A stretch of 64,000 nt of DNA from Ruminococcus sp. Lineage in GTDB: Bacteria; Bacillota; Clostridia; Oscillospirales; Ruminococcaceae. The translations under genes were made by a program, and so were the position numbers. Positions 8,688-16,683 of the stretch are shown in pieces (positions within the stretch are counted from its first letter, which is position 1; every line of letters starts with the position of its first letter). The notes below the pieces were generated by a model. That model made no database searches. It saw only the letters and a program-made list of their open reading frames with translations, and was not told the DNA's origin. Where the stretch lies: positions 1-64,000 of the forward strand of contig JAKSQV010000003.1 in assembly GCA_024403935.1 (NCBI GenBank), read 5' to 3'.

Positions 8688-9281
8688 TCAGAATACTGCA
8701 AGAAGTACAAAGACAATTGCCAGTATAACAACTGCTGTAATTACCTTGCTGACCCATGAAGGAACGGTATCTTTTCTTTTTGAAACTGCAAAGGCGATTA
8801 CTGCAATTGCAGTAATCAGAGTTCCCGCAATCAGTCTGATTACAGCATCACGTACATAGTTAAGTTCAAGCACATCGCCTGCCTGCAGAGCGAATGATAA
8901 TCCTTCAAGTTCGTTTGTTCGGTTTGCAAGTTCGTCTCTGACCTCATAATCGCCTGCACTCTTTGACAAGCCTTTGATAGAAACGCCGTTTCCCTTAGCC
9001 ATGCCTTCCGAGTCAAAGTTCTTTTCGAGCCAGTTTTTGCCTGCGTGAATGGTGTAAACTTCGCCTGAGGCTTCATTTATTCCGATATAGTAGTAATCCT
9101 TGCCTGTGGGAATAATGCCGTTGATGCTGTTTTCAACAACAAGAAGCTGACCTGCTGCGTCAATAGTTGTTTCATGTACGTCTTCCTTGTTGGTTAAATC
9201 CATGATGCTCATTACAAAGAAAAATGCAATGAATATCAAAGCAAGGAAAATCATCAGAAATCCCTTTAAATATTTATTCAT
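8688..9281 (-). CDS. Membrane protein with extracytoplasmic middle domain, unknown function
   Basis: A 197-residue protein with an N-terminal membrane helix (about residues 7-28), a soluble domain of about 110 residues, and two further hydrophobic segments near residues 140-160 and 172-195. The soluble part contains a YYYIGINEASGEVYTIHAG beta pattern. GGGG 7 bases before the ATG at 9281 serves as ribosome site. It starts 9 bases after the stop of the zinc-ribbon chimera and is probably co-transcribed with it. No family is recognised. Confidence 0.6.
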   Translation of the reverse strand: MNKYLKGFLMIFLALIFIAFFFVMSIMDLTNKEDVHETTIDAAGQLLVVENSINGIIPTGKDYYYIGINEASGEVYTIHAGKNWLEKNFDSEGMAKGNGVSIKGLSKSAGDYEVRDELANRTNELEGLSFALQAGDVLELNYVRDAVIRLIAGTLITAIAVIAFAVSKRKDTVPSWVSKVITAVVILAIVFVLLAVF

Positions 9282-9290
9282 AAAATCCCC

Positions 9291-9884
9291 TTATTTTAAG
9301 TATTCCAGTTCTTTAAGCTTCTGAACATAGCTTTCATCTTCCATGCGGAGCCTTGATTCCTCTGAAAGACGTTCATATTTCCGTCTTTTGCTTCCTGTGG
9401 AAATACGGATCATATCGACTATTGCGGCAATTATCATACCAATGCCGAGCAGTAAAATCACAGACGGCATCAGAAACTGCATTGAATCGGGAGTTCCGAG
9501 CATACGCATTCCGAAAAGATAGTATCCTCTCCAGCAGATTAATGCACCGATAACCAGTAAAACAATATCGCTTTTTATGCTGAATTCTGCTTCGGGAATA
9601 CCCTCAGCGGCTAATTCGTGACATCTCGGGTCGATATATTCCGTTCCGCATTTTTTGCATGATGCGAGAGGACTTTTGTATTTTTTCTGATATTTTTCAT
9701 AGCTTAGCAGTTTCTTACCGCAGTTTTTACAGTGTATTTCGTATGCCATCCGCTTTACCACCTCATTGTGACCTCTGCCGACGATAACTCCATCCTTTAC
9801 GATAACACAGCCGAAAGGGCCGCCGTGACCTGCCCGTATTCCTTCCTGAGCCTCGCCTATCGCGAGCTTCATGAATCTGTTCAC
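9291..9884 (-). CDS. Zinc-ribbon membrane protein fused in frame to a deaminase N-terminus
   Basis: Residues 1-45 (KLAIGEAQEGIRAGHGGPFG ... GRGHNEVVKR) are the N-terminus of a cytidine/guanine-deaminase-like protein. It stops before the catalytic HAE and PCxxC zinc motifs. From residue 46 (MAYEIHCKNCGKK, ATG at 9749) a different protein begins: a zinc ribbon (CKNCG ... CKKCG), two membrane helices and a charged coiled C-terminal tail. The deaminase codons GAGGTGG double as a ribosome site 8 bases before that ATG, so the zinc-ribbon protein (152 residues) can be made alone. The long frame starts at a GTG overlapping the cupin stop. This looks like a deletion junction. Confidence 0.7.
   Translation of the reverse strand: MNRFMKLAIGEAQEGIRAGHGGPFGCVIVKDGVIVGRGHNEVVKRMAYEIHCKNCGKKLLSYEKYQKKYKSPLASCKKCGTEYIDPRCHELAAEGIPEAEFSIKSDIVLLVIGALICWRGYYLFGMRMLGTPDSMQFLMPSVILLLGIGMIIAAIVDMIRISTGSKRRKYERLSEESRLRMEDESYVQKLKELEYLK
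9750..9884 (-). pseudogene. 5' remnant of a nucleoside/guanine deaminase gene
   Basis: The first 45 codons of a CMP/guanine-deaminase-like gene, coupled to the cupin gene by overlapping stop and start. The conserved GGPFGCVIVKDG strand pair is present. The zinc ligands (HAE, PCPMC) and everything after VVKR are absent because another gene follows in frame. It cannot be catalytically active. Confidence 0.65.
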
Positions 9885-10246
9885 TTCTTGTCCTTGTACG
9901 CGTAGCCGAAATTTATCGGAGGAGCCGTAACGGAAACATAGACGAATTCAGTATCGCCGTCGTTGAGAAGTCCGTGAACGTCCTTGTCTGCAAATCTGAC
10001 AACATCGCCTGCTTTGAATTCCATAGTCTTGTCATCGGCGAGCAGGAGCTTGCCTGTACCCTTTGTCGCATACCATATCTGCTCGGAAGCATCATGAGTA
10101 TGTCTCGGCTGACTTGCTCCGACTTCAAGGTGAACTTCTGTTATCGTAACTCTTTCACTTGATGAATTCTCAGGATTCAGGAGCTGTCTTGACACAACTC
10201 CGGGATTTGAAAGCTCTCTTATATCTGCCGAACTTATGAATTCCAT
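9881..10246 (-). CDS. Cupin-domain protein
   Basis: A 121-residue single-domain cupin. The metal-binding motif 1 appears as RHTHDASEQIWYATKGTG and motif 2 as GDVVRFADKDVHGLLN, so two histidines, a glutamate and a C-terminal histidine are available for a metal. Substrate unknown; similar small cupins are sugar- or small-molecule-binding proteins or isomerases. AGGAGG is 8 bases before the ATG at 10246. It overlaps the deaminase remnant by a few bases, and an intact cupin-deaminase pair probably existed before the deaminase was lost. Confidence 0.75.
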   Translation of the reverse strand: MEFISSADIRELSNPGVVSRQLLNPENSSSERVTITEVHLEVGASQPRHTHDASEQIWYATKGTGKLLLADDKTMEFKAGDVVRFADKDVHGLLNDGDTEFVYVSVTAPPINFGYAYKDKK

Positions 10247-10262
10247 TGTATGTTCCTCCTCT

Positions 10263-10302
10263 GAAAAAAATCATAACAGGCAGGAGGCTTGCCCCTGCCT
10301 GT
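10263..10302 (-). terminator. Rho-independent terminator after the lipoprotein gene
   Basis: On the minus strand a 9-bp perfect stem (ACAGGCAGG with CCTGCCTGT, 10276-10284 and 10294-10302) precedes a T-rich run (10263-10270). It begins 6 bases after the lipoprotein stop codon and lies just before the cupin gene. Confidence 0.85.
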
Positions 10303-10307
10303 TTATA

Positions 10308-11414
10308 TTATTCGGGTATATAGAGGTTTATCTTCGTATCCTCGCCGTCATCGCCGTGAATGACAAGATTTGAAGCACTGCCCTCTTCGCGGACATATCT
10401 TCGCATCAGATATTCTGAACTCGGCGCATACAGCTTCTCTTCATCGGTCATGTTATCCCAGTTCTTGAAGAAATCCGCTTCCCACTTGCAGCAGACATAG
10501 CAGACAATATACTGTCTCCAGTCGCTGTTTTTGAGCTCGCTGAACTTAGAATATGTAAACGGCTGAGCGTTTGCAGATTCAAATGCTATATCCTCATTGG
10601 TGATGAAGTTATCGAGCGGTCCTTCAAGAGGAGTGATCGACAAGGTCTTTTCGTAGTAGCTAACCTCACTGTCTGACGAATCACCCCACGGAGGAGTCTC
10701 AAAATGGTCTTCAACAGCGCAGTATCTTCCCTTTATCTTATAAATAGTGGGGTGCTTTTTCTCGTAGTCATCAAATCCGTCCTCGTCCTTTTCATACCAG
10801 CACATATTCTCGGCAAATTCCTCGAAATCGCCCTCTATACTGAGGTCGCACTCGCGGCTGACGTTGTACTCGTCATCATAGGTCATCATGCACCGGAAGT
10901 CCTCCAGAGGATATTCGTCCTGATATCTGAAACGGTAAACTCCCCACAAATTGCCGTCGGTGTCCCTTCCGCCCCAAACTGTGGAGGTCGTATGTGAATA
11001 CGGCTCTTTTTCTCCGACAAGAACAGATACCTTACCTATCTTGTCATCAATGCGGTAAGAATTGAAGTTGATACCTATGGTCAGGATGGTGGCTGTATCG
11101 CTTTCGCTGTCGTCCTCGTCGAATCCTGCCTGTGCAAGAGGGCAGGTGCAGTAATCGAGCAGGCTCACCTCGACGCTTTCGAGATATTCCATATCCGCGT
11201 CCTTGATAGCCTGTATCTCCTTTGCAGAAAGAGTAGGCTCCTCAGTCGTGGGTTCTGTCTCAGGCTCAGTCTCGGGCTCTGTCTCGATCTCGGTCACAGG
11301 TTCTCTTGTGGTAGGGGGCTCGGGTACGATCACCTTGTCATCTCCGCCTGATCCGCAGCTTACAAATGAAGCTGCAACACAAATAAGCGAAAGGATTGAT
11401 ACAATCTTTTTCAA
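10308..11414 (-). CDS. Secreted lipoprotein of unknown function
   Basis: A 368-residue protein with a type II signal peptide (KKIVSILSLICVAASFVSCG, lipid cysteine about residue 20). It is followed by an acidic, Pro/Thr/Glu-repeated linker (EIETEPETEPETEP) that would hold the domain off the membrane. The remaining 300 residues are rich in Asp, Glu, Tyr and Trp; no family is recognised. It starts with TTG at 11414 behind an AGGAG, only 32 bases after the argG stop, so it is probably carried on the argG transcript and ends at its own terminator. Confidence 0.7.
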   Translation of the reverse strand: MKKIVSILSLICVAASFVSCGSGGDDKVIVPEPPTTREPVTEIETEPETEPETEPTTEEPTLSAKEIQAIKDADMEYLESVEVSLLDYCTCPLAQAGFDEDDSESDTATILTIGINFNSYRIDDKIGKVSVLVGEKEPYSHTTSTVWGGRDTDGNLWGVYRFRYQDEYPLEDFRCMMTYDDEYNVSRECDLSIEGDFEEFAENMCWYEKDEDGFDDYEKKHPTIYKIKGRYCAVEDHFETPPWGDSSDSEVSYYEKTLSITPLEGPLDNFITNEDIAFESANAQPFTYSKFSELKNSDWRQYIVCYVCCKWEADFFKNWDNMTDEEKLYAPSSEYLMRRYVREEGSASNLVIHGDDGEDTKINLYIPE

Positions 11415-11446
11415 TTTTTCTCTAACTCCTCATTAACCTATTGCTT

Positions 11447-12679
11447 TTACTTGTTGTTTCTCTTCTGGTCGAGCTTAGCCTTGACCTTTATCGGGAGACC
11501 GAAGAGGTTGATGAATCCGGCAGAATCAGCCTGATTGTAAACCTCGTCCTCGTCGAATGTAGCGACCTCCTCATCATAGAGAGTGTAAGGAGATGTAACA
11601 CCTGCGTTGATGATGTTGCCCTTGTAGAGCTTGAGCTTTACATCACCTGTAACTGTCTTCTGTGTCTCTGTAACGAATGCGCTCATAGCCTCACGGAGAG
11701 GTGTGAACCACTGACCGTTGTATACGATGTCAGCAAACTTGATGCCGAGGTACTGCTTAACTCTTGCAGTTTCCTTGTCAAGGCAGATAGTCTCAAGAAC
11801 TTCGTGTGCGTGGTAGAGGATAGCACCGCCGGGAGTCTCATATACGCCTCTTGACTTCATTCCTACGAGACGGTTCTCAACGAGGTCTGCAAGACCGATA
11901 CCGTTCTCGCCGCCGAGCTTGTTGAGAGCAGATACCATTTCAACACCGTTGAGTGTCTTGCCGTCGAGCATTGTGGGAACGCCCTTTTCAAAGTGGATAG
12001 TGATATATGTGGGCTTGTCGGGAGCATCTATGGGAGATACGCCTAATTCAAGGAAGCCCTTCTTTTCATACTGCGGCTCGTTTGCAGGATCCTCAAGGTC
12101 GAGACCCTCGTGGCTGAGGTGCCAGATGTTCTTGTCCTTGGAGTAGTTTGTCTCACGGCTGATCTTGAGGGGGATATTGTGAGCCTCTGCGTAGTCGATC
12201 TCCTGATCACGTGACTTGATGTCCCATTCTCTCCAGGGAGCAATGATGGTCATATCAGGAGCAAAAGCCTTGATAGCAAGCTCGAAGCGAACCTGATCGT
12301 TGCCCTTGCCTGTACAGCCGTGGCAGATAGCGTCTGCGCCCTCTGCGATAGCGATCTCAGCTATTCTCTTGGCAATGATCGGACGAGCAAAGGAGGTACC
12401 GAGCATATATCTGTTCTCATAAAGAGCGCCTGCCTGAACAGTAGGATAAACGTAGTCCTGAATGAACTCCTCCTTGAGGTCGGCAATGATGAGCTTGGAA
12501 GCGCCTGTCTTGATTGCCTTTTCCTCGAGGCCGTCAAGCTCTGTGCCCTGTCCTACGTCACCTGAAACAGCGATGATCTCGGGATTGTTGTAGTTTTCCT
12601 TGAGCCACGGAATGATGATAGATGTGTCAAGTCCGCCCGAATATGCGAGAACTACTTTTTTAACTTCTTTTTTAGCCAT
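11447..12679 (-). CDS. argG: Argininosuccinate synthase
   Basis: ATP-dependent ligase joining citrulline and aspartate. The 410 residues start with the PP-loop [15 protein letters not shown] and include the [14 protein letters not shown] motif and the [15 protein letters not shown] substrate block. AGGAGG is 7 bases before the ATG at 12679. It is read from a strong promoter behind ARG-box operators, so it is probably controlled by an ArgR-type regulator. It is separated from argH by four other genes, unlike the common argG-argH pair. Confidence 0.97.
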   Translation of the reverse strand: MAKKEVKKVVLAYSGGLDTSIIIPWLKENYNNPEIIAVSGDVGQGTELDGLEEKAIKTGASKLIIADLKEEFIQDYVYPTVQAGALYENRYMLGTSFARPIIAKRIAEIAIAEGADAICHGCTGKGNDQVRFELAIKAFAPDMTIIAPWREWDIKSRDQEIDYAEAHNIPLKISRETNYSKDKNIWHLSHEGLDLEDPANEPQYEKKGFLELGVSPIDAPDKPTYITIHFEKGVPTMLDGKTLNGVEMVSALNKLGGENGIGLADLVENRLVGMKSRGVYETPGGAILYHAHEVLETICLDKETARVKQYLGIKFADIVYNGQWFTPLREAMSAFVTETQKTVTGDVKLKLYKGNIINAGVTSPYTLYDEEVATFDEDEVYNQADSAGFINLFGLPIKVKAKLDQKRNNK

Positions 12680-12703
12680 GATAAATACCTCCTGAAATTC
12701 AAA

Positions 12704-12719
12704 ACGCCGTCAGCGGCGT
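12704..12719 (-). promoter_or_regulatory. Short hairpin in the argG leader
   Basis: ACGCCG-CTGA-CGGCGT forms a 6-bp perfect stem followed by TTTTG in the roughly 50-base argG leader, ending about 24 bases before the start codon. It is short for a terminator but could act as a weak attenuator or transcript-stabilising hairpin. Confidence 0.4.
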
Positions 12720-12738
12720 GAAAAATCGTGATATTAAT

Positions 12739-12766
12739 ATTATACACCGCCGATTCGTGTTGTCAA
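12739..12766 (-). promoter_or_regulatory. argG promoter
   Basis: On the minus strand, the consensus TTGACA (12761-12766) and the consensus TATAAT (12739-12744) are 16 bases apart. Transcription would begin near 12731, about 50 bases before argG. Confidence 0.85.
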
Positions 12767-12771
12767 CCCCT

Positions 12772-12830
12772 TTTGCATAAATATTCATAGTTTGTGCAAA
12801 TATTCTTGATATTATGAATATTTATTCATT
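12772..12830 (-). promoter_or_regulatory. Two ARG-box (ArgR/AhrC) operators upstream of argG
   Basis: The 18-mer at 12813-12830 (TATGAATATTTATTCATT) fits the ARG-box consensus TNTGAATWWWWATTCANW at every position. The 18-mer at 12772-12789 fits with one mismatch. A weak half-site (ATTC, about 12791-12808) lies between them at roughly 20-base steps. The first box ends 6 bases from the -35 element. The pattern suggests cooperative binding of an ArgR hexamer; no argR gene is in the window. Confidence 0.75.
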
Positions 12831-12850
12831 CTTCCATGCATAATATCATA

Positions 12851-12882
12851 TAAAATCAAAGGAGCAGACTCATGTCTGCTCC
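12851..12882 (-). terminator. Terminator overlapping the end of the DUF2809 gene
   Basis: On the minus strand GGAGCAGAC pairs with GTCTGCTCC (12874-12882 and 12861-12869) around a 4-base loop and is followed by TTTGATTTTATA. The last codons of the DUF2809 gene form one arm. Confidence 0.75.
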
Positions 12883-13277
12883 CTCTTTATCTCATTTTTC
12901 CTGCCGCAGATCTTTGCGTACACAAATACTCCAGCACAGGCTATGGCTGTTCCTGCCGCATAGCTGAACAAATCTTCGACCGCAAAGCTCGTTCCGATGA
13001 GAGTGCGGAGGATAGGATTCTCTATGCCGAATCTGTCCGCAAAGCCCCATTTCTGCAAAAACTCTACCGCAAAGGCAAATGCAAGAAGCAGAAGATTCAC
13101 GGCGTAATGGTTGTTCCTGCCGCCGAGCACCGCCTGCACAAGACAGTACAGCACCCACATGACAATGACGTCTCCGCCGTAATAGCGGATGAAATTGCCG
13201 TGCTGGGTCAGCGCGATAAGCACCTCAACTCCTACGAGCAGCACTAACAGAATAATATACGGAATCCGCCTTTTCAT
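12870..13277 (-). CDS. DUF2809 family membrane protein
   Basis: A 135-residue protein with four predicted membrane helices (about 5-25, 33-52, 60-77, 100-122). The order of helices and the FAFAVEFLQ and GTSFAVEDLFSYAAG motifs match the DUF2809 family, small integral membrane proteins of unknown function. Its start overlaps the hydF stop (ATGA), so the two are translationally coupled; the reason for pairing with a hydrogenase maturase is not known. Its 3' end forms the transcription terminator. Confidence 0.8.
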   Translation of the reverse strand: MKRRIPYIILLVLLVGVEVLIALTQHGNFIRYYGGDVIVMWVLYCLVQAVLGGRNNHYAVNLLLLAFAFAVEFLQKWGFADRFGIENPILRTLIGTSFAVEDLFSYAAGTAIACAGVFVYAKICGRKNEIKREQT

Positions 13278-14476
13278 TCGGTGACCTCCTTTTCAAGGCC
13301 GGGGAAAATGCCGAGACTGCGGCGAAGTATCCCGTTCATGAAAGCGATGGCGGTGCCGTAATTCGTGAACGGCACACCTTCAGCCGCCGCCGCATTCATG
13401 CGGTGGAGCATTTCCCTCTCGTTGAGCATACAGCCTCCGCAGTGTATAACAAGGGCATATCCCGACAGCTCCTCCGGAAAGTCGCGTCCGCTTGAAAGCT
13501 CGATATTCAGGCTCTTTCCCGTGTATTTTTTCAGCAGCGCAGGAAGCTTCACACTGCCGATATCGCCGCACTGGCGATGATGGGTACAGCCCTCGGAGAT
13601 GAGCACTGTATCGCCGTCACGGAGCCTGCGTATCGCCGCCGCACCGCTGACTGCCGCTCCAAGGAAGCCCTTGTACCGCGCCATGAGTATCGAGAATGAT
13701 GTGAGCGGAACATTCTCGGGCACTATCCTGCTCACCATACCGAACACCTGACTGTCCGTGATGACCAGCTCAGGCGGCTTTACAAGCCCTGCAAGCGTAT
13801 CTGCAAGCTGTCCCTCCCGTGTGAAAACGGGTATTGCTTCCGCATCGAGAATGTCGCGGAGAGCCTGCACCTGCGGCAGTATCATGCGTCCCTTCGGTGC
13901 AGATCCGTCAATAGGCGTAACAAGCACGACCACATCGCCTGCGTTGATGATGTCGCCGATTATACGGCGTTCACTGACCGACTTTTCAGCAAGCCCGCCT
14001 ATCATCTCCTTCAGCTCGGAGATGTTCGTCTTTTCAGCCGCACTGACCGATATTTCGTTGTCTGTGCGTATTTCCCGTCCGCTTATATCCGACTTGTTGT
14101 GTGCTATGATATACGGCAGACCTCTCTCTTTGAAAAGTCCGATAAGCTCACTGTCACACGCGCTCATACCGATACTTCCGTCCGTCACAAGAACGGCAAC
14201 ATCCGTCTTGGCAAGTATCTGACGTGTCTTCTTCACGCGGAGCTCTCCGAGCTCGCCCTCATCATCAAAGCCGGGAGTGTCGATGATCTCGACAGGTCCG
14301 AGCGGCAGAAGCTCCATCGCCTTGTATACGGGATCGGTAGTTGTGCCCCTGACATCGGAAACGACCGAAAGCTCCTGTCCCGTAACAGCATTGACAAGGC
14401 TTGATTTGCCTGCATTCCGCCTTCCGAAGAAGCCGATGTGTATCCTCTCGCCCGAGGGTGTATCATTCAGGCCCAT
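13274..14476 (-). CDS. hydF: [FeFe]-hydrogenase maturation GTPase HydF
   Basis: Scaffold and GTPase that assembles and delivers the 2Fe subcluster of [FeFe]-hydrogenases. The 400 residues comprise a TEV-like GTPase domain (Walker A GRRNAGKSSLV, DTPGFDDEG, NKSD) at 1-170, a middle dimerisation domain, and a C-terminal domain. The C-terminal domain holds the FeS ligands CTHHRQC and VIHCGGCMLN, the CxH...HCxxC set of the family. The ATG at 14476 has GGAGG 7 bases upstream. hydE and hydG are not in the window. It indicates a strict anaerobe that makes or uses hydrogen. Confidence 0.93.
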   Translation of the reverse strand: MGLNDTPSGERIHIGFFGRRNAGKSSLVNAVTGQELSVVSDVRGTTTDPVYKAMELLPLGPVEIIDTPGFDDEGELGELRVKKTRQILAKTDVAVLVTDGSIGMSACDSELIGLFKERGLPYIIAHNKSDISGREIRTDNEISVSAAEKTNISELKEMIGGLAEKSVSERRIIGDIINAGDVVVLVTPIDGSAPKGRMILPQVQALRDILDAEAIPVFTREGQLADTLAGLVKPPELVITDSQVFGMVSRIVPENVPLTSFSILMARYKGFLGAAVSGAAAIRRLRDGDTVLISEGCTHHRQCGDIGSVKLPALLKKYTGKSLNIELSSGRDFPEELSGYALVIHCGGCMLNEREMLHRMNAAAAEGVPFTNYGTAIAFMNGILRRSLGIFPGLEKEVTE

Positions 14477-14490
14477 ATAAATACCTCCGT

Positions 14491-14518
14491 AAAATAACGG
14501 CTCCCGCTGCCGGGAGCC
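14491..14518 (-). terminator. Terminator after ldh
   Basis: Minus-strand GGCTCCCG-GCAG-CGGGAGCC (8-bp perfect stem) followed by GTTATTTTA, between the ldh stop and the hydF ribosome site. Confidence 0.8.
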
Positions 14519-14566
14519 TTACATTCCGCCAATATGACGAAGCTTTATTGAGCAGTCATCTTCTGC

Positions 14567-15514
14567 TCAGAATTCAAGCTGGTCAATAACGCTTCTGAGT
14601 GCATTCGCGCTCTCCTGAAGCTTTGCTACCTCTTCATCGGTAAGCGTGGGAGTGATCTCACGCTCAATGCCGTGTCCGCCGATTACGGCAGGAAGACTGA
14701 GACATACGTCATTTATGCCGTATCTGTCATTGATGAGCGTTGATACTGTCATGATGTTGTTCGCATCACGGAGGATATTATCGCATATCTTGTTCACCGT
14801 CAGAGCGATAGCGTAGAAAGTCGCGCCCTTTCTCTTGATGACCTCTCCGCCTGCCTTGCGGACTTCGTCGATTATCTCCTCTTTGTTGATGTCATGGTGC
14901 TCCTGAGCCTCGCAGTATTCCTCCATGTCAATACCTGCGATATTGGTTATCGACCACGGTATCATCGAGGTGTCGCCGTGTTCGCCGAATACATAAGCGT
15001 GGATGCTGCTGGGGCTGAGTCCGACGTGGTCGGCGATACTTGAACGGAGACGCGATGTATCGAGAGCTGTACCCGAGCCGAACACCTGCTGGGGTGAGAG
15101 GTCGGTACACTTGAGAATGGTGTAGGTGATGATGTCAACAGGGTTGCTGACAACTACATATATCGCATCGGGAGCTGCCTTTGCAACTCTCGGCATTACT
15201 TCCTTGATGATATTTACGTTTGCCTGTGCGAGGTCGATACGTGTCTGACCGGGCTTGCGTGCAAGTCCGAGCGTGACGATGATTATGTCAGAGTCCGCGG
15301 CATCGTCATAGGTGCCGTCAACAACTTCGATATTGTGGCTGAACGATACGCCCTGACGTATATCCATAGCCTCACCCTTGGCTTTTTCCTTGTTGATGTC
15401 AATGAGAACAATATCAGAGCACGTACCTGCAACAGCAAATGTGTAAGCGACAGTCGCTCCGACATTTCCAGCACCGAGTATGGTTATCTTCTTTTCGCCC
15501 TTATTATCTCCCAT
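14567..15514 (-). CDS. ldh: L-lactate dehydrogenase
   Basis: NAD-dependent reduction of pyruvate to L-lactate. The 315 residues carry the Rossmann motif ITILGAGNVGATVAYTF, the substrate-binding VVSNPVDI block and the active-site GEHGDTSMIPWS with the catalytic histidine. A TTG at 15529 would give a longer form, but it is part of the ribosome site TTGGAGG, so the ATG at 15514 is used. It is a single-gene transcript with its own promoter and terminator. Malate dehydrogenase is the main alternative; the overall motif pattern favours lactate dehydrogenase. Confidence 0.93.
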   Translation of the reverse strand: MGDNKGEKKITILGAGNVGATVAYTFAVAGTCSDIVLIDINKEKAKGEAMDIRQGVSFSHNIEVVDGTYDDAADSDIIIVTLGLARKPGQTRIDLAQANVNIIKEVMPRVAKAAPDAIYVVVSNPVDIITYTILKCTDLSPQQVFGSGTALDTSRLRSSIADHVGLSPSSIHAYVFGEHGDTSMIPWSITNIAGIDMEEYCEAQEHHDINKEEIIDEVRKAGGEVIKRKGATFYAIALTVNKICDNILRDANNIMTVSTLINDRYGINDVCLSLPAVIGGHGIEREITPTLTDEEVAKLQESANALRSVIDQLEF

Positions 15515-15634
15515 GATGATTACCTCCAATAATTCCGCAAAACGCAGTTATGGCATAAGCATTGATGTCTGCTCAGCAGATGCCCCGAGCGTAACTCAGG
15601 GCAGTGACCGTCATACAGCTGTCACTATGTATAC

Positions 15635-15662
15635 ATTATAGCATACCGCAGGAAAATATCAA
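15635..15662 (-). promoter_or_regulatory. ldh promoter
   Basis: TTGATA (15657-15662) and TATAAT (15635-15640) on the minus strand with a 16-base spacer, leaving a leader of about 110 bases before ldh. Confidence 0.7.
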
Positions 15663-15764
15663 GCAATAACAGTAAATATTCCGATAAAATCGTAAAAACA
15701 GACAAAAACATCATTGTAATCAACACTCTTTTATCATAGTGCGGAGTGCCGCGCTATGCTTCTA

Positions 15765-15793
15765 TTGACATTGCCTGCTCTATACTTTATAAT
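15765..15793 (+). promoter_or_regulatory. Promoter of the ttcA-like gene
   Basis: Consensus TTGACA (15765-15770) and TATAAT (15788-15793) separated by 17 bases, about 35 bases before the start codon. Confidence 0.85.
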
Positions 15794-15827
15794 ATTACTG
15801 TAAATGCTGTACAAAGGAGCTGTGTAC

Positions 15828-16634
15828 ATGAACGCCGATATCAGCGATTCGATAACATCGGTCTTCGGAAAGACTATATGGACGAAATTCCGCCGCGGAG
15901 TCCGCGACTACGGGCTGATACTCCCCGGAGACCGCATTGCCGTCTGCATATCGGGAGGCAAGGACTCAATGCTCATGGCACAGTGCATAGACCGCCTCCG
16001 ACGCAACAACGAGATACCGTTCGAGGCGGAGTATGTGATAATGGACCCCGGCTACACTCCCGAAAATCTGAAGCACATTCTTGACAATGCCGAACTTCTC
16101 GGCATACCCGCCAAGGTGTATTCCACGCGGATATTTGAATCGGCGGCAAAAGAGGAAAAGCACCCTTGCTTCCTCTGCGCAAGGCTGCGGCGCGGCTGGC
16201 TCTATAAAAAGGCGCAGGAGCTCGGCTGCAACAAGATAGCACTGGGGCATCATTTCGATGACGTGATAGAGACTATCCTGATGGGTATGCTCTACGGCTC
16301 GCAGATGCAGACAATGATGCCAAAGCTGAAAAGCGAGAACTACGAGGGCGTGGAGCTGATACGTCCGCTGTATCTCGTCCGCGAGGCCGACATCATCGGC
16401 TGGCGCGACCATAACGGGCTGCAGTTCATTCAGTGTGCGTGCCGTGTTACCGAAAAAAGCGGCGAGGACGGCTCAAAACGCGCAGAGATAAAATCGCTGA
16501 TAGCCGAACTGAAAAAGACCAACCCTGCCGTTGAGATGAACATTTTCCGCAGTCCCGAGAACGTGAATCTCCGCACCCTCATTTCGTACCGCAACGGCAG
16601 CGAATACCACCATTTCCTTGACGATTATGAATAG
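15828..16634 (+). CDS. TtcA-like PP-loop ATPase (tRNA 2-thiocytidine type)
   Basis: A 268-residue adenine-nucleotide alpha-hydrolase. The PP-loop CISGGKDSMLMA is near residue 45, a CxxC (HPCFLCARLRRGWLY) follows, and LGHHFDDVIETILMGMLYG matches the TtcA family, which thiolates cytidine 32 of tRNA with an iron-sulphur cluster. AGGAG lies 8 bases before the ATG at 15828; an upstream in-frame ATG at 15804 lacks a site. The third cysteine of the cluster may be in QCACRVTEKSG. Related proteins in Firmicutes may act on other RNAs or substrates, so the exact substrate is an inference. Confidence 0.85.
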   Translation: MNADISDSITSVFGKTIWTKFRRGVRDYGLILPGDRIAVCISGGKDSMLMAQCIDRLRRNNEIPFEAEYVIMDPGYTPENLKHILDNAELLGIPAKVYSTRIFESAAKEEKHPCFLCARLRRGWLYKKAQELGCNKIALGHHFDDVIETILMGMLYGSQMQTMMPKLKSENYEGVELIRPLYLVREADIIGWRDHNGLQFIQCACRVTEKSGEDGSKRAEIKSLIAELKKTNPAVEMNIFRSPENVNLRTLISYRNGSEYHHFLDDYE

Positions 16635-16683
16635 GCAGAAAATCCGATACAGAAAAATCTGTATCAGCAAAAGGAGGATAATC

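Larger units (their letters stand above)
15515..15827. other. Divergent intergenic region between ldh and the ttcA-like gene
   Basis: This 313-base stretch holds two outward promoters and no gene. Near 15570-15625 the ldh leader (minus) contains short inverted repeats, for example GTGACAGCTG facing a GTCAC, that could fold into leader hairpins. Nothing else was recognised. Confidence 0.6.

Noticed and set aside
12680..12740. T-box or riboswitch in the argG leader
   Set aside because: The leader is only about 50 bases with one 6-bp hairpin and no T-box sequence.
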